Shown here: positions 16,680 to 27,010 of the stretch, one piece after another
How the letters are laid out: the number at the start of each line of letters is the position of its first letter
Numbering within the stretch: position 1 is the first letter of the stretch
Assembly (NCBI RefSeq): GCF_019443425.1
Contig: NZ_CP080382.1
Coordinates: 744,001-808,000 of the forward strand
Source of the DNA: Arthrobacter sp. PAMC25284
Lineage (GTDB): Bacteria > Actinomycetota > Actinomycetes > Actinomycetales > Micrococcaceae
DNA: 64,000 nt
Reading direction: 5' to 3'
Notes under the pieces: generated by a model
What the model saw: the letters and a program-made list of their open reading frames with translations, nothing else
Told to the model about the DNA's origin: nothing
Database searches by the model: none
Made by a program: the position numbers and the translations under genes

Positions 16680-18507
16680 TCACTTTGACGGTCTGACCAC
16701 CATCGCCGCTCCGCCCCCGCGCCTCGTGGGCTCAGCCGCGGCGGTCATAAGCCCGTCGGGACCGAACTCGATTGCGGTCGCCGCGCCGATCTCCGCTGCC
16801 GAAGTGAACGCGTCACCGGATGGGGTGAACTCGTGGCCGTATGATGTCAGGTCTGTACCGTACGCGGCGATGAAGTCAGGCTCGGCGGTGACCTTGGCGG
16901 TGTTCCGTTGCGCGGCCCGCGGCGCCGCGATCGCATCGGCGATGCTCATGCCCAGATCCACCCGGTTCAGGATTGTCTGCGCCACGGTGGTGATGATCGT
17001 GGATCCGCCGGGAGAGCCAAGCGCCAGGAACGGCTTGCCGTCCTTAAGGATGATGGTCGGCGACATCGAGGAGCGCGGGCGCTTTCCCGGTTCGATCCGG
17101 TTCGGGTCGGTGGGGTTGTACACGGTCGAGAAGTCGGTCAGTTCATTGTTCAGGAGGAACCCGCGGCCGGGCACCACGATCCCGGACCCGCCGGTCTGCT
17201 CGATCGTGAGCGTGTACTCGACGACGTTCCCCCACTTGTCCGCGACCGTCAGGTTCGTCGTCGAGATGTTCTCGGTGTCTTTCCCGTCGGCGGGCGCCGC
17301 GGCGGGCGCCGGGCACGCGCCGTCGAACCCGGACACGTCACCGGGCGGGACCGGCTTCGCAGCCGCCTTCAGCGGGTCGATCTGGCATGCGCGTTCCTTG
17401 CCGAACAGCGGGTCGGTGAGCGTGGTGGCGGGCACGTCGACGAACGCCGGGTCGCCCAGGTATTTGCCGCGGTCCGCGAAGGCGAGCGCGCTCGCCTCGA
17501 GGTAGTGGTGCAGGGCACCGGGTACGGTCATCTCGGACAGGTTGGACGGGTCGAGGATGGTCAGGGACTCGCCGACCGTGGTGCCTCCGCTGCTCGAGGG
17601 CGCCATGCCGTACACGTCCAGGCCACGGTAGTCCACGCGGGTGGGCTCCTGGTCGAGGGCACGGTATGCGGCGAGATCCTCGACTGTCATGCGACCGGCC
17701 GGTACCGGCAGCGTCGTGGTGTCGCTTTTCGGCGGGGACTGGACCGCGGTGACCATCTCCGCCGCGAGCGGGGCCGCTGTAGAAACCGTGCATGCCCTCT
17801 TTCGCGAGGAGACGGTACGTTTCGGCGAGATCATGGTTCTGGAAGACACTGCCGACGGCGGGTGCCTCGCCGCCCGGGAGGAAGAGACTGCTCGTGGAGG
17901 TGAAGGCCTCGAAGCGGATCTTGTTGTCGAGGGTCTGCTGGCGGAATGTTTCGTCAACCGCGAACCCGCGGGTGGCGACCTCAACGGCCGGGTTGAGGGC
18001 TTCGCTGAGGCTCAGAGTGCCCCAGCGGTCCAGTGCGCGCTTCCAGGTCGCCGGCGTGCCGGGGACACCGACGGAAATGCCACTCGTGACCAGCTCGGGG
18101 GTGAAGGGGTACGGTTTTCCGGTTGCCGGGTCGAGGAACGCGTCGTTCGGCATCGCGGCCGGGGCGGTCTCCCGCCCGTCGATCGTGCCGACCTGGCCGG
18201 TCTTTGCATCGTAGAAAACGAAGTAGCCGCCTCCGCCGAGCCCAGCACTGTAGGGCTCGGTCACGCCCAGGGTTGCCGCTGCGGAGACGGCGGCGTCCAC
18301 CGCGTTGCCGCCGTCGCGGAGGACCCCGATCGCCGCAGCGGATGCCTCGGGGTCCACGGTGCTCACCGCGCCGTCGTACCCGGTGGCGGTCGCGGTCTTT
18401 TCAGGCCCGGGCACATCGGCGGGCCTGGGGCTGGTGACGGCGCAACCCGTAACAACCAAAGTCAGAGCCGCCATGGCGGCAGCCAGCCGCCGCCTCACAA
18501 ATGGCAT
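16680..18507 (-). pseudogene. ggt: Gamma-glutamyltransferase lipoprotein, frameshifted
   Basis: The N-terminal frame has a lipoprotein signal (LTLVVTGC lipobox) and the large-subunit motifs GGNAVDAAVSAAATLGVTEP and GLGGGGYFVFYD. At about 17770 the reading moves to another frame, which carries the small subunit: the autoprocessing threonine region STTNLTVADKWGN, GSPGGSTI and GHEF. One base removed from the CCCC run in the sequence encoding FYSGPxAAEM restores one protein of about 608 residues. The intact enzyme would cleave glutathione or gamma-glutamyl compounds outside the cell. Whether the break is real is uncertain. Confidence 0.85.
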
Positions 18508-18614
18508 GATGCCTCCCGGTTACGGTGATGCGGGTTGTGGTGGGGCCAGACTACTCCGCGGCGGTGGGACCCTCAATACCGCCCTGCACGCTCGGCCCGG
18601 GGACCTGTCCCCCG

Positions 18615-19508
18615 TTAGCTCCCCGAGGGCTTTTCCGCAGATATTCGGTCGGCGTCGGGCTGAAATGAAAGACCGTAGTGCCTCTCCCGCGGGTCGCTGT
18701 TTGCCGCTTCTGCCGCGGACGGGATGTCCTGGAGCAGCCGGGCTGCAACACTGATGGCGATCACCGCGGGTGCCTTGCCGGTAATCCCGGGCAGCCCGAT
18801 GGGGCACCTGATCCGGTCAATGACCGTCCCGGTGTGCCCTTCGTCCCGGAGGCCCTCACGGAAGCGGGACCACTTGGCCCGCGAGCCGATCAGGCCGACT
18901 GGGCCCAGATCACTCCGGCGCAGCGCGGCGTCGCAAAGCAGGAAGTCCTCGGCGTGGTCGTGGGTCATGATCAGCACGTGGGATCCGGCCGGCAGATCGC
19001 CCAGCACCGTATCCGGGACGGGACTGTGATGGGCGTTGACCCCGGCAGTGCCGTCCGTGACGTCGGCAAGCCCGGCCGGAGACACCCGATCGGCCCTGCT
19101 GTCCACCAGGTGCAGGTTTAGCGGCAGCCGGGAAAGGATCCGGGCGAGTTCGTGGCCGACGTGGCCCATCCCGAAGATGGCGACCGTGGGCCGGGCGGGA
19201 AAAGGCTCAAGCAGGACACGGATGACCCCGCCGCAACACTGCCGCCCGTGCTCTGCGGGTGCGTGGTCGTTCAGCCGGAATTCCTGGCTCTCGGGATCCG
19301 CCGTGCCGGCAGCGATGATGGCACGCGACCGGTCGATCACCGTTGCCTCCAAATTGCCGCCGCCAATACTGCCCCAGGAGGCGCCGGCAGCCACCACCAT
19401 TTTTGCCCCGGCCTCCCGGGGCGCGTGCCCGCGTACGTCCACGACCGTTGCCAGGACGCACGGCATGTTGGTCGAGCGAAGCCGGTGCAGCGCCTGCAGC
19501 CAGTCCAT
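18615..19508 (-). CDS. xdhC: XdhC family molybdenum cofactor insertion protein
   Basis: A 297-residue XdhC/CoxI protein. The N-terminal XdhC domain carries SWGSIGGGNLEA and the Cys pair in GRQCCGGV. The C-terminal Rossmann domain has GMGHVGHELARIL and LIGSRAKWSRF. XdhC proteins bind and sulfurate molybdopterin cofactor and load it into xanthine dehydrogenase. It is 1 bp after the xdhB stop, the last gene of guaD-xdhA-xdhB-xdhC. Confidence 0.93.
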   Translation of the reverse strand: MDWLQALHRLRSTNMPCVLATVVDVRGHAPREAGAKMVVAAGASWGSIGGGNLEATVIDRSRAIIAAGTADPESQEFRLNDHAPAEHGRQCCGGVIRVLLEPFPARPTVAIFGMGHVGHELARILSRLPLNLHLVDSRADRVSPAGLADVTDGTAGVNAHHSPVPDTVLGDLPAGSHVLIMTHDHAEDFLLCDAALRRSDLGPVGLIGSRAKWSRFREGLRDEGHTGTVIDRIRCPIGLPGITGKAPAVIAISVAARLLQDIPSAAEAANSDPRERHYGLSFQPDADRISAEKPSGS

Positions 19509-19509
19509 A

Positions 19510-21885
19510 TCAGTCCGTGGTCACGGGGGAGGTTTCCGAACCGGCAGGAGCCGCTGCGCCGGCCCGGGCCTGCTCAACCGCCCAGAAGATCCCCTCCGGC
19601 GTGGACGGGCTGGGGATCTCCACGGAAGCCCCGCGGGCGCCGAAGGCTGCAACCGCCGCGCGCAAAGCCTCCCGGACGCTGAAGGCAAGCATCAGGGGCG
19701 GTTCGCCCACGGCCTTGGACCCGTAGACAACGCCGCTCTCGGTGGCCTGCTCAAAGAGATGGACGTTGAACACCTCCGGCATCTCCGAGAAGCTGGGCAG
19801 CTTGTAGGTGCTGGCTGACTGGGTGGCCAGGCGCCCCCGGTGCTCTCCGTCCGACACATCCCAGCGCAGCTCCTCGAGGGTCAGCCAGCCAACCCCCTGG
19901 ACGAAACCGCCTTCGATCTGCCCGACGTCGATGAGCGGGGACAGGCTGTCCCCGACGTCGTGGACGATGTCCGTGCGCAGCTGCCGGTACGCGCCGGTGA
20001 ACCCGTCCACCTCCACTTCGGATACCGCGGCGCCGAAGGAGAAGTACTTGAACGGCTCCCCCTGCATCCGGGCGCTGTCCCAATGCAATCCCTCTGTGCG
20101 GTAGTAGCCGGCGGCCCAGAGAGGCACCCGCTGGAAGTAGGCATCGTGGACCAGCTCCGCGAACGGGATTACCTGGTCGGTGAAGCCGATGCCGGTGATC
20201 CGGCCGTCGTAGAACCGGACGTCGTCGGGATGAATGTTCAGCCGGCGGCCGGCCACCTCGGCGAGGCGGCCGCGGATCTGCTCGCACGCGTTCTTCACCG
20301 CACCGCCGTTGAGGTCGCTGCCCGAGCTGGCAGCGGTCGCGGAGGTGTTGGGCACCTTGTCCGTGCGCGTGTGCGCGAGGCGGACGGTGGCCAACGGCAC
20401 GCCCAGCGACGTCGCGGCGACCTGGCGCATCTTGGTGTGCAGCCCCTGGCCCATCTCCGTGCCGCCGTGGTTGATCAGGACGGAGCCGTCCTTGTAGACG
20501 TGGACCAGCGCGCCCGCCTGGTTGAACGCCGTGAGATTAAAGGAGATGCCGAACTTGACCGGAGTGATGGCCAGTGCGCGCTTGGTATGGGGGTGCGCGG
20601 CGTTGAACGCCGTGATCTGCTCCTGCCGGCGGACGACGTCGGCCCGGTCCAGCAGTTGCCCCCAGATGGTGGTCAGCCGCTCGGCATGGCGCACCGGCTG
20701 GCCGTAGGGCGTGCTTTGGCCCGGAGCATAGAGGTTGCGGCGGCGCAGCTCGCCGGGATCAAGGCCGAGCAACGGAGCGCACCGGCCGAGCAAATCCTCC
20801 ATCACGAGCATCCCTTGCGGTCCGCCGAAGCCGCGGAAGGCCGTCTGCGAGGTCTTGTTGGTCTTCGCGACCCGCCCGTTGACCTCCACGTTCGGGATCC
20901 AGTAGGCATTGTCGATGTGGCACATGGCGCGGGCCAGCACCGGTTCGGAGAGGTCCAGGCACCAGCCGCCGTCGCTGGTCAGGGTGGCTTTGAGCGCCTG
21001 GAGCCGGCCGTCCGCGTCGAATCCCACGTCCCAGCGGGCATGGAACGGGTGTCTTTTCCCGGACAGGGTGATGTCCTGCGTGCGGTTCAGCCGCAGACGC
21101 ACCGGCCGTCCGGTCAGGACCGACCCCAGGGCGGCAATGGCGGCGAACCCGTGCGGTTGCATCTCTTTGCCGCCGAACCCGCCTCCCATCCGCATGCACT
21201 GCACGGTCACATCATGGCTGTGCAGGCCCAGGACGTGGGCCACGATCTCCTGCGTTTCCGAAGGATGCTGGGTGCTGCAGTGCACAAATACCTGCCCGCC
21301 TTCGTCCACATAGACGAACGACGCATGGGTCTCCAGATAGAAGTGTTCCTGCCCGCCGCATTCGAACTCGCCCGAGAACCGGTGCGCGGCGTCGGCCAGC
21401 GCGGCGTCGGCCTCTCCCCTGCTGACCGTTGGCTGATGGCCCTGGAAGCTTCCGGCGTGCATGGCCTCGGTGAGCGTGAGCAGCGAGGGGAGCGGTTCGT
21501 AGTCGACCTCCACCGCCGCGGCCCCCAAACGGGCGGCTTCGAGCGTCTCCCCCAGCACCCAACACACGGCGTGGCCGTAGAACATGACCTCGGTGGGAAA
21601 CAGTGGTTCGTCGTGTTTGGTGCCGGCGTCGTTGAGGCCGGGCACGTCCGCCGCGGTCAGCACCCGGACCACACCGGGGACCTGCAGCGCCGGTCCGGTC
21701 CGCAGGGCGGCCACGAGGGCGTGGGCATGGGGGGCCTGGACCGGCCAGGCGTGCAGCACGTCCTGGTGCCGGACGATGAGGTCATCGGTGTACAGGGCAG
21801 TGCCGGTGGCATGCAGGTTGGCACTCTCGTGCGGGACGGTCATCCCGACCACGGGATTGACCGGACGATCTGACAGGGATGTCAC
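19510..21885 (-). CDS. xdhB: Xanthine dehydrogenase, molybdopterin-binding subunit
   Basis: A 791-residue large subunit. Molybdopterin-binding GGGFGGKEMQ, the active-site arginine in FRGFGGPQG, and the catalytic glutamate in VGEPPLMLAF near the C-terminus are all present, as in bacterial XdhB. It oxidises hypoxanthine to xanthine and urate together with XdhA. Its ATG overlaps the xdhA stop by 4 bp. Confidence 0.95.
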   Translation of the reverse strand: MTSLSDRPVNPVVGMTVPHESANLHATGTALYTDDLIVRHQDVLHAWPVQAPHAHALVAALRTGPALQVPGVVRVLTAADVPGLNDAGTKHDEPLFPTEVMFYGHAVCWVLGETLEAARLGAAAVEVDYEPLPSLLTLTEAMHAGSFQGHQPTVSRGEADAALADAAHRFSGEFECGGQEHFYLETHASFVYVDEGGQVFVHCSTQHPSETQEIVAHVLGLHSHDVTVQCMRMGGGFGGKEMQPHGFAAIAALGSVLTGRPVRLRLNRTQDITLSGKRHPFHARWDVGFDADGRLQALKATLTSDGGWCLDLSEPVLARAMCHIDNAYWIPNVEVNGRVAKTNKTSQTAFRGFGGPQGMLVMEDLLGRCAPLLGLDPGELRRRNLYAPGQSTPYGQPVRHAERLTTIWGQLLDRADVVRRQEQITAFNAAHPHTKRALAITPVKFGISFNLTAFNQAGALVHVYKDGSVLINHGGTEMGQGLHTKMRQVAATSLGVPLATVRLAHTRTDKVPNTSATAASSGSDLNGGAVKNACEQIRGRLAEVAGRRLNIHPDDVRFYDGRITGIGFTDQVIPFAELVHDAYFQRVPLWAAGYYRTEGLHWDSARMQGEPFKYFSFGAAVSEVEVDGFTGAYRQLRTDIVHDVGDSLSPLIDVGQIEGGFVQGVGWLTLEELRWDVSDGEHRGRLATQSASTYKLPSFSEMPEVFNVHLFEQATESGVVYGSKAVGEPPLMLAFSVREALRAAVAAFGARGASVEIPSPSTPEGIFWAVEQARAGAAAPAGSETSPVTTD

Positions 21886-23405
21886 CGGGGAACCTCCACG
21901 GCGGAGTCGGACTGCGTTTGCGCGTAAAACTTGAGCAGGAGCTGTTCAAGCATTGCCGAGCGATACCGGGCACTGGCCCGAAGATCATCAATCGGGGTTC
22001 CCTCGGTGGCCATGATGGCAGCGGCAGCCGCGGCCACTTCATGGGTCCAGGGCTGACCGGTGAGGGCATCTTCGGTTGCCCGGGCCCGGATCGGAGTGGC
22101 CGCCACTCCCCCCAGGCCGATTCGAACAGCGGAGACTGTGCCGCCGTCGAGTTGAATCGCTACGCCGACTGCCACGCTGGAGATGTCATCAAAGCGGCGT
22201 TTGGAGATTTTGTGGAAGGCCGTCTGCTCCGCCAGCGGCAGCGGAATCCGCACCGACCGGAGGACCTCGCCGGGCTTCCGCACGCTCTGCCGGTATCCGG
22301 TGAAGAACTCGTCGAGTGGGACCTCGCGCTCGCCGTCCGCGGAGGCGAGGATCACTGCGGCGTTCAGGGCCAGCAGCGCCGGCGCCGCGTCGCCAATGGG
22401 CGATCCGGTGGCCAGGTTGCCGCCGAAGCTGGCGGCGTTCCTGATCAGCCGCGAGGCGAACTGGGGGAAGAACTGATCCAGCAGCGGTACCCGTCCGGCG
22501 AGCCGGTCCTCCACCTCGGTCAGGGTTAAGGCGGCGCCAATCTCGACGGCGTCAGCACCGAGAGTGAGCGCCCGCAAGTGATCGAGTTGGTCAACGGCCA
22601 GGACCAGCCGGGGGCGGGCGTGTTTGAGGTTCACGTCCACCCCCAGGTCGGTGGCGCCGGTGACGAGCACAGCCTCCGGGTCCCGGGCCAGCCGGTCGAA
22701 GAGTTCCTCCATGGTTTGCGGGCGGACGAACTCCGCACCGTCCACACTCGCCCGGGTGTGCCGGGCCGGAGGTGCGGGCGCGTCCTGGCGCTGCAGCAGG
22801 GGGTCGGTGTCCGCCGGGGCCTCAAGGGCATAGGCGGCGTCCCGGATGGGCCGGTAACCGGTACACCGGCACAGGTTGCCGCTCAAAGCGTGCAGGTCGA
22901 AGCCGTTGGGGCCGCAGGCGTGGCCGGCGTCAAGCCCTGCGCCGCCGTCGGCGGTACGGTTCTCGGCGGTGCCGGGCTGCCCGGTGTCACCGGGCACTGC
23001 GCTCCGCCCGGGGCGGTAGTACTCGGCGGCCATGGCACAGACGAATCCGGGGGTGCAGTATCCGCATTGGGAGCCGCCCCGGTCAACCATCTCGCGCTGG
23101 ACCGGATGAAGGTCCTGTTCCGTGCAGGGCCCCGGTGCGGTGCCGAGGCATTCGGCGGTAATGATTTCCTGGCCGTCGAACGCCACCGCCGACGGCAGGC
23201 AGGCATTCACCGACGTCCAACGGCTGCGGTCCGGACCGTCCGGTCTGGCGACCAACACGGCACAGGCACCGCACTCGCCCTCAGCGCAGCCTTCCTTCGC
23301 CCCGGTGAGGCCCTCCGCCCGCAACCAGTCAAGCAACCGGACGTGCGGGCTCACCCCATCACAGCCCCGTTTTCTGCCGTTAACCGTTACCGCAATGCTG
23401 TCCAC
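21882..23405 (-). CDS. xdhA: Xanthine dehydrogenase, iron-sulfur and FAD subunit
   Basis: A 507-residue small subunit. The plant-type 2Fe-2S motif is CAEGECGACAVLV, the second 2Fe-2S domain has CGYCTPGFVCAM and CRCTGYRPI, and the C-terminal half is a FAD-binding domain (TGATDLGVDVNLKHA, ASFGGNLATGSPIGD). It passes electrons from the molybdenum site in XdhB to NAD. A proline- and alanine-rich insert separates the iron-sulfur and FAD halves (about residues 130-160 and 200-220). It lies 47 bp after guaD. Confidence 0.95.
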   Translation of the reverse strand: MDSIAVTVNGRKRGCDGVSPHVRLLDWLRAEGLTGAKEGCAEGECGACAVLVARPDGPDRSRWTSVNACLPSAVAFDGQEIITAECLGTAPGPCTEQDLHPVQREMVDRGGSQCGYCTPGFVCAMAAEYYRPGRSAVPGDTGQPGTAENRTADGGAGLDAGHACGPNGFDLHALSGNLCRCTGYRPIRDAAYALEAPADTDPLLQRQDAPAPPARHTRASVDGAEFVRPQTMEELFDRLARDPEAVLVTGATDLGVDVNLKHARPRLVLAVDQLDHLRALTLGADAVEIGAALTLTEVEDRLAGRVPLLDQFFPQFASRLIRNAASFGGNLATGSPIGDAAPALLALNAAVILASADGEREVPLDEFFTGYRQSVRKPGEVLRSVRIPLPLAEQTAFHKISKRRFDDISSVAVGVAIQLDGGTVSAVRIGLGGVAATPIRARATEDALTGQPWTHEVAAAAAAIMATEGTPIDDLRASARYRSAMLEQLLLKFYAQTQSDSAVEVPR

Positions 23406-23452
23406 GCCTGGCCCCCTACGTTCGGTGATGCGAGTGTTCGGATCCGCGCCGG

Positions 23453-23947
23453 TCAGTATTCAATTTTGCTGGCGAGGGCGTTCCACGTAGTGAAGGGCTC
23501 AAGAACGGCCGGCGCCTGCGGATCGCTGAGTTCGAGCCGGGACACGGGCATCAGCGCGTCGCGGTCGGCGTTCTCGAAGTATTCGTAGAACACGGCATCA
23601 TCGAACCCCACGGAGGCGGCATCATGCCGGTCCGCGGCGAATACCACGCGCCCCACTCTGGCCCAGAGGGCAGAAGCCATGCACATCGGACACGGTTCAC
23701 AGCTGGTGTAGAGGGTGGCTCCGGGCAGAGCGAATGTTCCCAACGCGCTGCACGCCCGCCGGATTGCCGTGACCTCGGCGTGGGCAGTGGGATCGTTGGT
23801 GGCGGTCACCCGGTTGACGCCCTCGAATACCTGCCCGTCCGCGGTCACGATGACGGCTCCGAACGGGCCGCCGCCGTCCAGGACGTTGACCGTGGCGAGC
23901 CTGACGGCTTTGGCCAGGAAATCCTGGGCCGGTTCGGTGCTACTCAC
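23453..23947 (-). CDS. guaD: Nucleoside/guanine deaminase (GuaD-like)
   Basis: A 164-residue zinc deaminase of the cytidine-deaminase fold. The zinc site is His-Ala-Glu (PTAHAEVTAIR) plus PCPMC (SCEPCPMCMASALWA). The C-terminal segment FYEYFEN resembles Bacillus GuaD, which makes xanthine from guanine. First gene before xdhA, so it supplies xanthine to the dehydrogenase (inference from context). Confidence 0.88.
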   Translation of the reverse strand: MSSTEPAQDFLAKAVRLATVNVLDGGGPFGAVIVTADGQVFEGVNRVTATNDPTAHAEVTAIRRACSALGTFALPGATLYTSCEPCPMCMASALWARVGRVVFAADRHDAASVGFDDAVFYEYFENADRDALMPVSRLELSDPQAPAVLEPFTTWNALASKIEY

Positions 23948-24067
23948 GAGATACCCTTCCGTTGGGCTGCATCCTTGAGCTTCTCACAGCGGACGCCGGA
24001 CGGCCTAGCATTTGGAAGCGGCCCGGCCGTGGCATAAATCCAGAAAATCCAACCGGCGCGGCACGGC

Positions 24068-24590
24068 TTACCAGGTGGAGTCGCCACGGCTTACGGCGTC
24101 GTAGCCCGCGTCGACAAACACGACCTGTCCGCACAGGTGGCTGTTTTCCCCGCTGGTCAGCCAGGCCAGCAGCCGTGCCGCCACAACGGGTTCCAGGGGG
24201 CGTTTCAACGGCATGGGAACCTGCCGGTTCAGTTGCTCACGTCCTTCAGGAGTTTTGACCAGTTCCGCCGTCATGGGGGTCAGGACGACGGCGGGTGCAA
24301 TCGCGTTCAGCGGGATCCCGTGCCCGGCCCACTCCGCCGTCGGCGCCGTCCGCCGGATCCACTGTGCCAGGGCCCGCTTGCTGGTCGAGTAAATGTCATA
24401 GCCCCTGCCCTCCATCGTGGACAGCGTCACAGCACGCTCAAGCGCCTCTGCCTCGCTACCGTGGGCAAAGATGCTGGGCGTTGTTCACGGCCAGATCAAG
24501 CCGGTCGAAGCGTCCCAGGGTGAAGGCCACCAGGGCATCCACCTCATCAGGGTCCGACACGTCCGCATGATGGTAGGCCGCCTGGCCTCC
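24068..24590 (-). pseudogene. SDR family oxidoreductase remnant
   Basis: Two pieces of one short-chain dehydrogenase lie in different frames on the minus strand. About 24459-24590 encodes YHHADVSDPDEVDAL and DLAVNNAQH, the NNAG region. Then 24068-24430 encodes the catalytic Tyr-Lys pair (YSTSKRALAQW) through to the C-terminal CGQVVFVDAGYD. The N-terminal cofactor motif and the catalytic-serine segment between the pieces are missing, so more than a single indel has occurred. Not functional as an SDR. Confidence 0.72.
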
Positions 24591-25009
24591 CGTGCGAAGG
24601 TCGAGACAGCAGCAGACCGGATGGAAATGCTGGTGCCTGCGGTCGCGGCTGGCGGAATCAGCGAACGCTACCCGGTGGGCAGCCGGCGGTGGAGCGAGTA
24701 CGCGCTGACCGCCGTCGACGGTTCCGGCTCTGAAAGCGGACGGGGGGAAACCCGGCCCCGTCGCTGCTGCCCGCCTCGAGGCCGCGGAGATCCGGCCGCG
24801 CGAGGTCGACGGCGGGTGGCTCCCCCGGCCGCTGCGCGGCCACTGAGCCAAGATTCCTCCCGTGCGGGCTGAAACAGAACCAGCCGCCTGGAGTTTAACG
24901 GCGAGCGCCAGGTTCGGACTTGCGCTCGGGGGCCTTCGGACTCTACCGCTGGGCGGGGGCCGGCTGAAGAATCGAAATATCAATGGCTTGAGGTGGAAGG
25001 GCACCGCTC
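24591..25009. other. Non-coding or decayed stretch
   Basis: Beyond the SDR remnant no complete gene is seen. A plus-strand frame at about 24778-24846 (reading RLEAAEIRPREVDGGWLP and ending at a TGA) has a coding look, but it has no start and no recognised family; it may be a gene remnant. Confidence 0.35.
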
Positions 25010-25267
25010 ATGATGTGGAGTTACGGCCCGAATATGGGCTGGATGTGGCTGTGGGGCGTTCTCCTGCTGGTCGGGATAGGTCTTTTGGTCCTGGTCGCGG
25101 TGCGCTTGTTCGCCGGAGGCGGGAGTCACGGCGGGATGTCGGCGCCGCCGGGTCCCTACCCCGGCAGGAGCCGGGCGTTGCAGATCCTCGATGAACGCTT
25201 TGCCCGTGGTGATCTGACCGCGGAGCAATATCGTGAGCAGCTGAAGGTTCTCGGCGGGGACCAATAG
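25010..25267 (+). CDS. SHOCT domain membrane protein
   Basis: An 85-residue protein: one N-terminal membrane helix (WMWLWGVLLLVGIGLLVLVAV), a glycine/proline linker, and a C-terminal SHOCT motif (ALQILDERFARGDLTAEQY...LK). SHOCT is a short domain found at the ends of many membrane proteins, of unclear molecular role. Its TAG overlaps the GTG of the multicopper oxidase by one base, showing coupling. A role in copper handling or localisation of the oxidase is inference from this link. Confidence 0.85.
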   Translation: MMWSYGPNMGWMWLWGVLLLVGIGLLVLVAVRLFAGGGSHGGMSAPPGPYPGRSRALQILDERFARGDLTAEQYREQLKVLGGDQ

Positions 25268-26733
25268 TGGGCCACGTGAGCCGCCGGAACACATTGCTGC
25301 TGGTAGGCCTCGGTGCAGTGGCCATCGCCGCCGGTAGTGCCGGGCTGTGGTGGACGGCAGGTTCCCCCTTCTCCCCGGAAGCCGGCCTGGATTTCTCTGA
25401 GCCCGAGGAGCTGCGCAGTAGCAATGGCCGGCTGCAGGTCCGGCTTGAAGCTTTGCCCGGAGAGGTACAGCTCGGTGGCCGGCCGGCATCGGCGCTGGGC
25501 TACAACGGAGGAGTCCCCGGCCCGACCCTCAGGGTCCGGGCGGGGGACGTGCTCGATGTCGAGCTGGTCAACAGCATGGATGTGCCGACCAACCTCCATG
25601 TCCATGGGCTTCACGTCTCACCCCAAGGCAACGGAGACAACGTGTTCGTGGTGATCCAGCCGGGCCAGTCCTTCAGCTACGAATACCGGCTCCCGGCGGA
25701 CCACCCGCCCGGCACGTACTGGTACCACCCCCACCATCACGGGACTGTAGCGGACCAGATCTTCGCAGGCCTGTACGGCGCCATCATCGTCGAGGACGCC
25801 GAGCCCCCGGTGATTGACCGGGAACGCATCCTGGTCATTTCGGACATCACCCTGGATGGGTCCGGAAACGTCGCCGCCGCCTCGCCCATGGACCGGATGC
25901 TTGGACGGGAAGGTCAGCTGGTCCTTCTCAACGGTCAGAGCAACCCGAAACTCTCTGCCCGGCCGGGCGAGCGTGAACGGTGGCGCATCGTGAACGCTTG
26001 TGTGTCCCGCTACCTGCCGTTGCGCCTGGATGGGCAGCAGATGCAGCTCCTCGGTATGGATTCCGGTTCCCTCCTGACGCCCGCGAACGTCGACGAGCTA
26101 CTGCTGGCGCCGGGCAACCGGGCAGATGTCCTGATCACAGCTCTCGCGGGCGATGCCATTCTCAGGGCCTCAACCTACAACCGTGGCGGCATGGCCGGCA
26201 TGATGGGACCGGCCGCGCCAGGCCCATCCGGGGGCCAATTCCAAGGGGACGTCGTTCTGGCGACCCTCTCGGTGTCCGGCGCCCCGTCCACGTCCGCTCA
26301 GCCGGTGCCATCCCGGCAGCAGACACTGCCAGATCTGAGGACCGCCGTCGTGGCCGCGCACAGGCAACTAACTCTCGGCGCCGGCGGCCTGGGTATAGGT
26401 ATGGGAATGATGAGTTTCACCATCAACGGCCGCGAATTCAACGGCAACCGGACGGACACCACCGTGGCCGCCGGGACAGTGGAGGAATGGACCCTGATCA
26501 ACCCCAGCCTGATGGACCACCCTTTCCATCTGCATGTCTGGCCGATGCAGGTGATCGAGCAATCAGGCGATGCCCCGGACACACCCGTCTGGCGGGACGT
26601 CGTAAACGTGCCCGCCAACGGGCGGGCGAAGGTCCGGATAAGTTTCCAGGACTTCGCCGGGCGCTCCGTGTACCACTGCCACATCCTGGACCACGAGGAC
26701 CAGGGAATGATGGGGGTAATCGACGTCCGCTAG
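25267..26733 (+). CDS. Multicopper oxidase with Tat-type signal
   Basis: A 488-residue three-cupredoxin oxidase. The four copper-binding signatures are HVHGLHV, YWYHPHHHG, HPFHLHVW and YHCHILDHEDQGMM; the last two hold the T1 and trinuclear ligands, with the T1 Met at the end. The N-terminus has a twin-arginine-like start (SRRNTLLLVG) and a hydrophobic stretch, fitting export of a folded copper enzyme. A Met/Gly-rich loop (GGMAGMMGP) recalls CueO-type cuprous oxidases. The likely role is oxidation of Cu(I) or phenolics outside the membrane. GTG start is coupled to the SHOCT gene. Confidence 0.93.
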   Translation: MGHVSRRNTLLLVGLGAVAIAAGSAGLWWTAGSPFSPEAGLDFSEPEELRSSNGRLQVRLEALPGEVQLGGRPASALGYNGGVPGPTLRVRAGDVLDVELVNSMDVPTNLHVHGLHVSPQGNGDNVFVVIQPGQSFSYEYRLPADHPPGTYWYHPHHHGTVADQIFAGLYGAIIVEDAEPPVIDRERILVISDITLDGSGNVAAASPMDRMLGREGQLVLLNGQSNPKLSARPGERERWRIVNACVSRYLPLRLDGQQMQLLGMDSGSLLTPANVDELLLAPGNRADVLITALAGDAILRASTYNRGGMAGMMGPAAPGPSGGQFQGDVVLATLSVSGAPSTSAQPVPSRQQTLPDLRTAVVAAHRQLTLGAGGLGIGMGMMSFTINGREFNGNRTDTTVAAGTVEEWTLINPSLMDHPFHLHVWPMQVIEQSGDAPDTPVWRDVVNVPANGRAKVRISFQDFAGRSVYHCHILDHEDQGMMGVIDVR

Positions 26734-26769
26734 TGTCGCGGATCGTGCCCCTGATCCCGGCCCATCTGG

Positions 26770-26784
26770 CCCTCCGCCGGAGGG
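26770..26784 (+). terminator. Hairpin after multicopper oxidase gene
   Basis: A short stem CCCTCC/GGAGGG with a 3-nt loop lies 37 bp past the oxidase stop. There is no T-tract, so termination is only possible, not shown. Confidence 0.35.
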
Positions 26785-27010
26785 GTCTCTCCCGGCGGCA
26801 CTCCCTCACCAGGCTCAAGAGCGGTGATATTCCCGCTCGGCGGATCCGGGTTGGCCGAGGCACCCGTAGACGACGGGTGGGGCGGTGTTGCTCGCACCCG
26901 TCCCGGCCCACGCCGCTGTGGTGTGCTGGATGTCTGATGGCGTGCCGCCCTGCTACGACGGCACAGTTCCCGGAACGCCACCTCCCGCCTCCAGCGCGTT
27001 GATTCCCTGA

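Noticed and set aside
19840..21873. 677-codon plus-strand ORF
   Set aside because: Antisense shadow of xdhB, whose motifs are unambiguous.
24778..24846. Coding-like tail (EIRPREVDGGWLP) on the plus strand
   Set aside because: No start codon or family; too short to call beyond a possible remnant.
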